A stretch of 24,510 nucleotides of DNA from Zarea fungicola (lineage: Eukaryota > Ascomycota > Sordariomycetes > Hypocreales > Cordycipitaceae), in NCBI GenBank assembly GCA_900169235.1, contig FWCC01000359.1, forward strand, positions 1 to 24,510, in the 5' to 3' direction. Shown here piece by piece: positions 1 through 8,000 of the stretch (within the stretch, counting starts at the first letter, position 1; every line of letters begins with the position of its first letter). Made by a program: the position numbers and the translations under genes. Below the pieces are notes generated by a model, which was not told where the DNA came from, ran no database searches, and saw nothing but the letters and a program-made list of their open reading frames with translations.

Positions 1-1
1 A

Positions 2-679
2 CTTAGCTCGGACCGTTACACCAGCGTCACGCACATTACTAAGGAGGACTTTTTCCCTGCGTTTTACCAAGCTTTTCATGACTTAATGATAAAAGAAAAT
101 GTTCAAGGTGGTTTTCGAGGTGCTGGAATTATACCTTTTAATCCAGAAAAGGTTATTTCTACATTAGAACTTAAGTTTAAAACGCCAAGTCCTCAAAACT
201 CACGTCTAGGATCTACTGGGTCTTGGGTCTCTAAAACGCCGGGTACCGCGACTGAAGTGGTTTTACAGTCTTCTATTCTGAAAAATCGAATAACAGATCA
301 CCCAGGTAGCTCCCCAACTAAAAGTCTTGATGCACTTGAGAGTTTTGAGAAAGGTGCGACGGCCATTATGCATGAGGTAGCCCTTTTACGCGCTCAGGTG
401 CGTGGCCTTAAGGCCGCAAATGAGCTACTTAGCAAGCGCCGGCGAGCCAAAAAAACTAGGCTTCGAGCAGAAGGGTCACTCTCTGTACAAGATATAAGAG
501 ATTTAAAGGAGCAGCTAGACGTGGATGTTCAGGTACATGGCGAAAGGAAGGCTCATAGCGGTCGGAAGGAACGGGTTGAAACGCGTGGGCGGCGATGTGG
601 TGCCTGCGGCAAGACTGGACATAATGCGCGCACTTGTACTATAGATGTGGAAACTAGTGAGGAAGAGGATTCTGATTAA
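2..679 (+). CDS. Fot1/pogo-type transposase, C-terminal part
   Basis: The frame is open from the window edge, so the start and the catalytic DDE/DDD core lie upstream. The visible part begins with a helix-rich stretch (ITKEDFFPAFYQAF) followed by GGFRGAGIIPFNPEKV. This 'FR.AGI.PFNPE.V' signature follows the last catalytic acid in fungal pogo/Fot transposases. Next come a Ser/Thr-rich linker, a predicted coiled coil (ALLRAQVRGLKAANELL) and a basic RRRAKK segment. The protein ends with a CCHC zinc knuckle (CGACGKTGHNARTC) and an acidic tail. Family knowledge: these enzymes cut and paste elements that end in TA. No frameshift or stop is seen in this part, but activity cannot be judged without the core. 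Confidence 0.8.
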   Translation, partial: LSSDRYTSVTHITKEDFFPAFYQAFHDLMIKENVQGGFRGAGIIPFNPEKVISTLELKFKTPSPQNSRLGSTGSWVSKTPGTATEVVLQSSILKNRITDHPGSSPTKSLDALESFEKGATAIMHEVALLRAQVRGLKAANELLSKRRRAKKTRLRAEGSLSVQDIRDLKEQLDVDVQVHGERKAHSGRKERVETRGRRCGACGKTGHNARTCTIDVETSEEEDSD

Positions 680-719
680 GTTTAGATGTTTTTTTATGTT
701 GTGGTTGAATTATTGATGG

Positions 720-790
720 TTGAAGGTTGAAGGGTCATGGAAGGTGGGCGACCCGCTTGTTCGGGCGACCCGCTTATCAACCACGTTATA
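720..790. repeat. Probable 3' terminal region of the pogo-like element
   Basis: Just after the transposase stop, the 13-mer GGGCGACCCGCTT occurs twice in direct orientation with a short GTTC spacer. AT-rich DNA of different composition starts right after. A subterminal direct repeat followed by TA is typical of the end of a Tc1/mariner-superfamily element. The matching 5' end lies outside the window, so the exact terminus is not proven. Confidence 0.4.
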
Positions 791-1212
791 AAAGAATATA
801 TATAAAATTCTATATATAATAAAAAATATATAATATAATTTATATAGTTTTTAATTAAATAATTAATAAGAAAACTTAAAAATTCTATTTTTTAAGTATT
901 TATTTTTAGATTTTAATTTTAATTAAACTAATAAAAAGGATTAAAGTATAGGCTTTTTAAGATAGAATTTTATTATTATCAATATAATAATAAGATATTT
1001 TAGTTATATATTTATAAATATAAAAGTATTAAAGTTATTTAAACTTTAAAAAGTTAAAATTAATTCTTTTTTTAATTCTTTTAAAATTTATTACTTTAAA
1101 ACTAAAATAGTTTAAATTATAATAAAATTATTAGTATATATTATATATTATATATTATATAGGAAAATATTTATAAACTTTTAACTATTATAATGCCTTT
1201 TTAATACTCTAT
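782..1212. other. Very AT-rich noncoding block, RIP-like
   Basis: About 430 bp made almost entirely of A and T, rich in TA dinucleotides and nearly lacking C and G. No coding frame is visible. The boundaries with the GC-balanced flanks are sharp. In Pezizomycotina this composition is typical of repeats mutated by repeat-induced point mutation. That origin is an inference, since no intact relative is present here. Confidence 0.6.
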
Positions 1213-1223
1213 TTTATGTTTTC

Positions 1224-1287
1224 TGGTCACGGCGGTGGGGTGGTCACCGTGGTGGGGAGCACCCACTACAGTATGTGGTGGGTGTTC
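1224..1287. repeat. Tandem 17-mer followed by a hairpin
   Basis: Two imperfect 17-bp direct repeats (TGGTCACGGCGGTGGGG and TGGTCACCGTGGTGGGG, 15/17 identical) abut a stem-loop. The stem's 14-nt arms (1257-1270 and 1274-1287) pair at 12 positions around a 3-nt loop. This GC-rich patch sits between the AT-rich block and the long inverted repeat, so it may be the end of a mobile element. Confidence 0.45.
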
Positions 1288-1299
1288 ACGTGTAGTTGA

Positions 1300-1410
1300 T
1301 CTCAGTGAGATCCGCATAATTTAGCGGCAAGATAGCCCGTATAAGGCGGGAACTAAGCATTCTTGCCCCTGGAAAAGTGGTGCAGTGGGTGGCCATGCAG
1401 CCCTACTGCC
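1300..1410 (-). repeat. Dispersed repeat, copy A (inverted relative to 15275-15387)
   Basis: The reverse complement of 1303-1380 matches 15303-15380 with about three substitutions over the first 70 bases. The match continues more loosely to a shared GTAGGGCTGCAT at the far end. Shared core words include AGGGGCAAGA, CCCGCCTTAT and TTGCCGCTAAATTATGCGGA. The family is not recognised. It could be a terminal or internal piece of a transposable element. The stretch from 1411 to about 1780 holds nothing else that can be supported except the promoter of the next gene. Confidence 0.75.
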
Positions 1411-1785
1411 CCCAAAATATCTCATGTTGTATAAATTACGATGACCCCAATTTAACCATTACATGTATTCGTTAAAAACGCTCGAGAAAATGTGATGGGG
1501 GGTTGTAAAGCAAACAATTGTTGCCGCTTATAGAGCAAACCCCGAAATTTATGAACACCTACATAACAGATTTAGTGGTGGCGGCCAAATATAGCTTGTT
1601 GTAAAGCTTACATAGCAGCCAGTTGCCGCTGGATGCTTTACTACATATTTTTGACGCAGTAGTGAGGCTCTGAATGGCACGAAAAGGTGCCTTTCTCTGG
1701 ACATGTGCACCCCTGGTCGGCTGTCTCAGGAACCCTTCCCCATTTGTTAGTATGTGCCTTGGCTTGCCAGGCACCGTTATGGCAA

Positions 1786-1792
1786 TATATAA
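1786..1792 (+). promoter_or_regulatory. TATA box of the ankyrin-like repeat gene
   Basis: TATATAA lies 41 bp before the ATG at 1833. A pyrimidine-rich stretch (CCTCCTCTCTACTCTACTCC) between them is the usual fungal transcription-start context. This supports the 1833 start over upstream in-frame codons, because those would lie before the TATA box. Confidence 0.6.
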
Positions 1793-1938
1793 CCGACCCT
1801 CCTCTCTACTCTACTCCTGCTCTCCAATCAAGATGAATCGACATGACTCTTGTGAGAGTATTGAAGAAATGCGCGATGCGCTTTATATCAGCTCTAAAGA
1901 AGGGCATGCTGACAGCGTCCAACTGCTTCTCGAACCTT

Positions 1939-2588
1939 TCCTCGGTTGTGCCAGCACGAGCGAGAGTGTTAGAGCCATACACTATGCGCTTTCTATCAGC
2001 TCTAAAGAAGGACATACTGACATTGTCCAACTGCTTCTTGAACCTTTCCTAGGCCATGCTAGCGTGAGTGAGAGTATTAGAGTCATGTGCGATGCGCTTT
2101 ATGCTAGCTCCGAAGCAGGACATGCTAACATCGTCCAACTGCTTCTCGAACCTTTCCTAGCTCGTGCTAGCGTGAGCGAGAGTGTTGGAGGCATGCGCGA
2201 CGCGCTTTATATCAGCTCTAAAGAAGGGCATGCTGACATCGTCCAACTGCTTCTCGAACCTTTCCTAGGTTGTGCTAGTGTGGGTGAGAGTGTTGGAGGC
2301 ATGCACTATGCGCTTTATGCTAGCTCTAAAGAGGGACATGCTCATATCGTCCAACTGCTTCTCGAACCTTTCCTGAGTTGTGCTAGCATAAGTGAGAGCG
2401 TTGGGGGCATATACCATATGCTTTCTATTAGTGCTAAAGAGGGATATGTTGGCATTGTTCAACTGCTTCTTGAACCTTTCCTAGGTCGTGCTAATGGGAG
2501 TGAGAGTATTAGAGTCATGTGCGATGCGCTTTATGCTAGCTCCGAAGCAGGACATGCTGACATCGTCCAACTGCTTCTCGAACCTTTT
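1939..2588 (+). repeat. 108-bp coding minisatellite, array 1
   Basis: Six units of 108 bp in tandem, most above 85% identical. The 2081-2158 unit recurs at 2513-2590, exactly 4 x 108 bp later, with one internal change before the junction. Such long, homogeneous coding repeats point to recent unequal exchange. Confidence 0.8.
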
Positions 2589-2900
2589 TTATTTTGCGCC
2601 TTTTGATAGCTGTAGAAAGAGATGTGTTTAACTGCAAATTCCCAGCTCCAAACTTCCACGTTGATTCACTAAAGTCATGGAGGAAGCAATACGGACCTTG
2701 AAAGTACAGAAGATTGACGAGCTGCTGGCTCTCTGTAAGGTACATGATCGGGGCCAAGAGTCTCTCAAGCAACACGTTGATGGGATTGCTCATTTTGGTA
2801 AGTTGGCGGACTAGCCCTCAACGATAGCGAGTCGCGGATGTAATCGTCTAGTACTCTATACCAAATTTGCTAGATTAGAGTCAGAAACAGAATGCTTCCA
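2587..2900. other. 316-bp insertion inside the ankyrin-like array
   Basis: Unit spacing predicts that the block at 2153-2266 should recur at 2585. It recurs at 2901 instead, identical over 114 bp, so 316 bp have been added. The left edge keeps GAACCTTT and the right edge begins TTTCCTAGCT, so TTT may be duplicated. Inside is a 45-codon frame from ATG 2677 (MEEAIRTLKVQKIDELLALC) in the same frame as the downstream half, stopped by TAG at 2812. A perfect GTAAGT donor at 2797-2802 precedes that stop, and AG acceptors follow at 2876-2890. The stretch matches no family I recognise. It may be a small mobile element or captured exon. Confidence 0.6.
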
Positions 2901-3135
2901 TTTCCTAGCTCGTGCTAGCGTGAGCGAGAGTGTTGGAGGCATGCGCGACGCGCTTTATATCAGCTCTAAAGAAGGGCATGCTGACATCGTCCAACTGCTT
3001 CTCGAACCTTTCCTTGGTTGTGCTAGTGTGGGTGAGAGTGTTGGAGGCATGCACCACGCGCTTTCTATTAGCTCTAAAGAAGGACATGCTCATATCGTCC
3101 AACTGCTTATTAAACCTTTCCTCGGTCGTGCCAGC
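2901..3135 (+). repeat. 108-bp coding minisatellite, array 2
   Basis: Two further units of the same family follow the insertion. Positions 2901-3014 are identical to 2153-2266. The last unit diverges (IKPFLGRASASERLSGLRDA) and leads into the C-terminal tail. Confidence 0.75.
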
Positions 3136-3545
3136 GCCAGCGAGCGTCTTAGTGGCTTACGTGATGCTCTCATAGCTTCGACGAGTAACGCCCGGCTCGG
3201 TGTTTATACCATTCTGCTGGAGTATTCTGTTCTTCATCTTCCACCTTCTGAACTGTATCAAGTACAGAGAAAGGCGGATCAAGTGACACGCTTTTGGTTA
3301 AACAACAATAGTAGTAGTAGTCGGTTTGCTCCGTCGGGCTGCGGTGTAATGTAGTTTTAGGTATCTGTGACTTTTTAGTAGGGCAATCAGGCAGTCGAAT
3401 CTGGACATTATGGTGGCGTCTTTGCACCAATTATTGCCCTTTAACGATAAATTAGTCTCTCGTGATTTTGAAAATAACAATTTTCCTCTTCCACAACAAA
3501 CCACCAAAAAGTTGCAGCAAACCACCGGCGTAGCATCTTGCGGCC

Positions 3546-4628
3546 ATGAGCAATGTCTCACAGGATGATTCAATCTCAAGTCTCCTGACGCTGATTATCA
3601 CCACGTCTCCCACGCCTTCGGCCCCGTCCACCGAACTGCTCACTAGTGTCCTTGAGTCGTTTCGCATCCACTGCCCGACTCTCCTAAGCTGCAATGTAAT
3701 TGTCGTATTTGATACCTATGAGCAGGTGACGACGGAGTCACGCTTCAAAAAGGGCTACGTCACGCCAGAAACGGCGGAAAAGTACACAGTCTACAAGGAG
3801 CGAGTCAAGCAGCTTTTTCTCGCAGCATTTCGAAAAGCTGTCTCTGATGATGCTGGCGATGGCAGCACAGGCTTGACCGTGACACAGAGCGAGGCCGAGT
3901 ATGGCGCGCTGATACGAACCAACACGCCCGTATTGTATACCATCACGTCCACGCAAGATGGACGGGTCAAGTTTATCGAGGCGCAGAGCCGTCGGTTGGG
4001 ATTCGGTCTTGGGGTCCGCAGCGCTCTGCGCGCCGTCGGCGGTACCACGCCGTATGTCTGGGTGCACCAGCACGACTGGCGTCTCATCTACGACGTACCC
4101 ATCACTGCCCTCCTCGGCGTCATGCAGGCCTCGTCGGAGGAAAAGCCTGTCAAGTACGTCTGCCTGCCGTCGGGGCGTCGAGCCTCGTACGCTACGTCTG
4201 AGCAAGTCACGCCCTACCCGGCGCTGCACACGCTCTCTGTCGCCCTCACTGGCGTCTACACATTACCATCTCCAACAGCGACAAGCAGCAACGCTGTCGT
4301 CCCACTGACGCCCATGTACTTTTGGCATGAAAAGCCCCACGTGGCTTTGGTAGCGCACTACATGGAGCGCGTGTTTCCGAGCCGCCTGGCCATGATGCGT
4401 GGGGCGTTCATCGAGGATACTATTGGCCAAAAGGCGCGCGGGCAGATGAAGGGCGGGCACTGGGCCAAGTGGGCGACGTGGATGTATAATCCGGAAGAGG
4501 GCAAGGTGTCGTGCTTGAGACATTTGCATGGCCGGACGTGGAGAGGCGAGGAGGAGGAGGAGCGGTATCGAAGTTTGCAGGCGCAGAGGGGGAGAACCGG
4601 TGCCGTACAGCAGTTAACATGTATGTGA
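3546..4628 (+). CDS. Glycosyltransferase-like protein (GT-A fold, putative)
   Basis: Intact 360-residue frame. The start lies in a good context (GCGGCCATGAG), and no upstream in-frame ATG was seen. The N-terminal strand-helix pattern SLLTLIITTSPTPSAPSTEL, followed by VIVVFDTYEQ about 25 residues later, resembles the nucleotide-sugar-binding start of GT-A (family 2-like) glycosyltransferases. YVWVHQHDWRLIYDVP at about residue 175 could be the metal/sugar-binding DxD-equivalent region. A C-terminal block with MYFWHEKPH and FIEDTIGQKARG is probably part of the acceptor pocket. There is no signal peptide or membrane segment, so the protein is probably cytosolic. Substrate and reaction are unknown. 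A broken paralogous fragment lies 250 bp downstream. The 190 bp before the gene hold only a degenerate ACAAACCACC repeat. Confidence 0.55.
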   Translation: MSNVSQDDSISSLLTLIITTSPTPSAPSTELLTSVLESFRIHCPTLLSCNVIVVFDTYEQVTTESRFKKGYVTPETAEKYTVYKERVKQLFLAAFRKAVSDDAGDGSTGLTVTQSEAEYGALIRTNTPVLYTITSTQDGRVKFIEAQSRRLGFGLGVRSALRAVGGTTPYVWVHQHDWRLIYDVPITALLGVMQASSEEKPVKYVCLPSGRRASYATSEQVTPYPALHTLSVALTGVYTLPSPTATSSNAVVPLTPMYFWHEKPHVALVAHYMERVFPSRLAMMRGAFIEDTIGQKARGQMKGGHWAKWATWMYNPEEGKVSCLRHLHGRTWRGEEEEERYRSLQAQRGRTGAVQQLTCM

Positions 4629-4734
4629 TGTATGACATCTTTCTCTTCAGTCTCCTCTCCTGCAGAATATGATATTTCGCGTGGTGTGGGTTTTTGTTGC
4701 CTCTTGTTTCAAGATCTATCCCAGCCTTACGTCA

Positions 4735-4880
4735 CATGAGATCCGACCGAACAGGTGGGAAATCCAGCAGCCTGTGCATGGCATTTGAAGGCTGACCTAT
4801 CAATTCGAGTTCGTATGGTATGGGCAACCTAACGACAGTCCCATTTCCACATTGAGTGGCCCACCGTAGCAGCGCCATGC
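4735..4880 (-). pseudogene. Displaced ankyrin-repeat remnant
   Basis: Read on the minus strand, this gives GMALLRWATQCGNGTVVRLP, a clear ankyrin helix pair like the GKTALQRATDLGNEAIVTLL unit at the end of the neighbouring NLR-type gene. It is out of frame with that gene and separated from it only by the glycosyltransferase fragment. It looks like the former 3' continuation of the ankyrin array. The rest of 4629-4735 is the glycosyltransferase 3' flank and carries no gene. Confidence 0.5.
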
Positions 4881-5093
4881 CAGCCTCTTCAGGAGAAAAG
4901 CTCATCAAGTACATCTACCTCCCCTCAGGGCGTCCTTTGTACTTCACGGCGGAGCAAGTCACGTCGTACCCGGCGCTGCGCTAGCACTCCGTCGCCCTAC
5001 AGGCCACCACCTCCGACGACGAGGAGGAGGAGGAGGAGCAGCAGCAGCAGCAGTAACGCTGTCGTCTCGCAGACACCCATGTTCTTCTGGCAT
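4872..5093 (+). pseudogene. Glycosyltransferase fragment (degenerate paralogue)
   Basis: On the plus strand it translates as SSGEKLIKYIYLPSGRPLYF and then EQVTSYPALR, a stop, and HSVAL. This matches SSEEKPVKYVCLPSGRRASY and EQVTPYPALHTLSVAL in the intact gene at 3546-4628. The DNA also matches over the end (AACGCTGTCGTC and CCCATGTTCTTCTGGCATG). The middle has expanded into GAG and CAG triplet runs. It has an in-frame stop, lacks both ends and is flanked on both sides by minus-strand ankyrin code. It is therefore an inserted, dead fragment. Confidence 0.8.
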
Positions 5094-8000
5094 GCTCTGG
5101 TGGTATTGGTCCTGGAGCAACGTAACGATGGCCTCATTTCCAAGATCAGTGGCCCGCTGCAGCGCTGTCTTCCCCTCCCAATTCTTCGCCTCCTTGTCAG
5201 CACCGTTCTGAAGAAGCAGCTTAACCATGGTCGTTCGTCCGTTCTCGGTGGCCCACCATAGCGCCGTCCAACCCTGCTTCATATGCTTTGCTTCAATGTC
5301 CGCGCCCTTCTCAAGAAGCAGCTCAACAATAGCCTCATGCCCCTTTATTGTAGCAGAGAGCAGTGGCGTCCAACCATTTTTATCCTTCGTCTCAATGTCC
5401 GCACCCTTCTCAAGAAGCAGCTCAACAATAGCCTTATGCCCGGCTGTGGCAGCAGAGAGTAGCGGCGTCGAACCATTTTTATCCTTCGTCTTAATATCAG
5501 CGCCGTTATCGAGAAGCTGCTCAACAATTAACGTATCTCCAGCCGCCGCGGCCACTAATAGCGGCGTCCAACCATACTCTTTATGCTTCGTCTCAATATC
5601 AGCACCCTTCTCGAGAAGCAACTTAGTAATGGCCGCTTGTCCGTTCCGGGTGGCCAAAAAAAGCGCCGTCTTCCCATAATGCGCATCTTTTGCTTCAATG
5701 TCAGCACCCATCTCAAGAAGCTGCTCAACAATTAACGTATCTCCAGCCGCCGCGGCCGCTAATAGCGCCATCTCAATGTCTTCACTGCTCGCCCCGTCGC
5801 TGGTGGCTTTCTCAAAAAGCAGCTGAGCTCTAGGCACGTTTTCCAGCACAGCAGGCTTGACCGCTAGCGTCTGCGAATCGTCATTTTCCGCCTCAATGTC
5901 CGCGCGTTCCAGCTTTCCTCCCGTACTCGCAACTACCACCCGTTTGTGCTGGTCCAGTCGAACAGCGGATCTTTCCCGAATGGTCTTTAGCTGCAGGCTA
6001 ATCTCGATGGCTTCCTCGCTTTCATGACCATGCACAGCTGTGGCCATTACCCAAGCCGATTCCAGCGATTCCTCTGCTTCAGTCAGGTCTCCGATTTTGC
6101 CGCATGCTGTTCCCAGGCCACGGAGCAATCCTATCAAGGTCTCATCGCTCGATTTCCTTGACTGGGCAGAGTGGATGTAGTTGATCGCCGCTGAGAATAG
6201 AGTCCGAGCGGTCCTATATTTGCCCAGTGATAGATACATGTCGGCCATGCACGAACATACCGTAAAATATTGGGAGGCAAACCTGCCGTCGGGTAGCTCC
6301 AAGTCGCAGGCGTCTACGTATCTCCAGATCGCAGTCAAGCACCGGTCGAAATGGTTGAAGAATCGATGGGCGGCATCAATGGAACTCTCGCCCACTCTTG
6401 CTTTTCTATTGGAAGTCAATTCGGCTTATTATGGAAAGAGCCACGTTTTTTTTCAACTTACTGTTGTCGGGCGCTGGTAGCTCCAGTGTGCCTAGCCAGG
6501 CCGGAAGCTGCCTGCATAAGCCAGTCGGCCCTTTGCTCGCCTAGTGTCTCAAAGCGCCATAGGCAAACAGACGGGTGTAGAGAAACACTCAGTACATCCA
6601 AGGAATCGTCTTGCTTTTTTTTGGCAAGAAAAACTTTGCAGAGCTCGTTAATAGCCGATTTCAGCTCAATGTCGTCATGGAGCAAAGTCTGTAGCTGACC
6701 CCAGCTGACCTCTTTCGATGCACCGTTGCTGTCAAGCAATTGGATTCCGCGGAGAAGGGAAGTGGGAATACTCCACGGCCCATAGACGGCGCACAACGTA
6801 AGTAAAAGACCGGCATCAGAGTTCCTACTCACGAGCGACTTGTACAAGTCGTCGAATACATTGAAAAGGCTGTCGCTTTTATCCCATGGCAACATTCCTG
6901 GATCTAATCTATGTTTTGCAAGTCGCTGATACCGAGACGTAAAAGTTTCGGCAAATTGTCTCCAGGGAACAATCCCTTCATGAATCAGGATTCCAGCCAG
7001 CTCGAGAGCCAACGGGAAACCACCGAGGACCTGAGCCGCACGTCTGACTGCTTCTTGAACTGGGAAGAGTTAGCCAATAAATGGTGGGCCATTAGCCAAT
7101 TGAGAATACTTGCCTTCTTGCGACCGATCTTGGTCACTTTCAAAAGCTCGCCAGAGGATGAGAGCCTGGGAGGCACCGAGATCCAGGCGCTCAACGAGAA
7201 CCTGCTTTACGCCGACAAACTTTGCCACAGCTGTGTGCGTTGACGTGACACAGATCGCTCCATGTTGTATTGCCTTGAAGGATTCCAGGAGTTTTTTATT
7301 TGTGATAACGTCGTCCGCTCCATCGATTATAACAAGCCAATTCTTATCAGGAGTTGTTCTTAGCCACGCTAGGACAAATGATTCTGGCGATGGATTTGCT
7401 TCGTGATGTTGGAACTCCGGTATCGCCTGGCGCACATGACTCGCACAGGATCTCATGGATTCTTCTACACTGCTCGGAGAACCAGCATCAATCCACAGAG
7501 TCCCCGAGAAGTTGTTTTTCTCTTTTGTGACCAGCTCGAGAGCTAGCTGGGTCTTGCCAGAGCCAGAGAGGCCGCATAACACAACACCGGCCCGTCCAAC
7601 AGATGACAGAAGTGCCGCTTTAATTTCTGAGAGCTCGTCATGTCTCCCGAAGAAGCGATCTGATTTTGCTGGAAGATCACAGAGCATCAATCCCTGTGGC
7701 GACTGGCGCGGGATGCCTATACGCAAGTCAGCGGCGGTTAAAGATTGCTAGAAAGAAATAAACAGATTAAACGGATTAAACGGATTAGACAGATTAGACA
7801 GATTAGACAGATTAGACAGATTAAACAAATTAGACAAGTGAAACAGAAAACTAACCGTCTTGCTTTCGGATGCCACTTCCAGGCCCGAGCTCGAGTAAAA
7901 TTGCCTTGGCATACGCCGCAGCCATTGCCGCAGCATAGGGCTGCCACTGCTTGTTCTTGCGCTCGTCCCCGTAATCACATACGCCTCGAATGACGCCGAC

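Larger units (their letters stand above)
1833..3354 (+). pseudogene. Tandem 36-residue ankyrin-like repeat protein, broken by an insertion
   Basis: The first frame (1833-2606) starts at MNRHDSCESIEEM and then repeats a 36-residue (108-bp) unit about seven times. The core is DALYISSKEGHADIVQLLLE followed by PFLGCASVSESVGGM. 'SSKEGHADIVQLLLE' is the helix-turn-helix of an ankyrin repeat, and the SES segment makes the unit slightly longer than the usual 33. The array resumes in another frame at about 2901 and ends at 3354 with a non-repeat tail (LLEYSVLHLPPSELYQVQRK) and a short Asn/Ser run. A 316-bp insertion separates the halves. The first frame therefore stops soon after EPFLFCAF, unless splicing rescues it. 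The units are nearly identical in DNA, so copy number may vary between strains. Ankyrin arrays bind proteins; the partner is unknown. Confidence 0.65.

Noticed and set aside
5227..5679. Long plus-strand open frame rich in SAPFSRSSSTIA repeats
   Set aside because: It is the antisense shadow of the ankyrin repeats on the minus strand; its periodicity simply mirrors them.
7745..7993. Plus- and minus-strand frames across the 9-bp repeat (RQIRQIRQI, LICLICLIC)
   Set aside because: The unit is divisible by three, so it stays open in all frames; it lies within an intron of the NLR-type gene.
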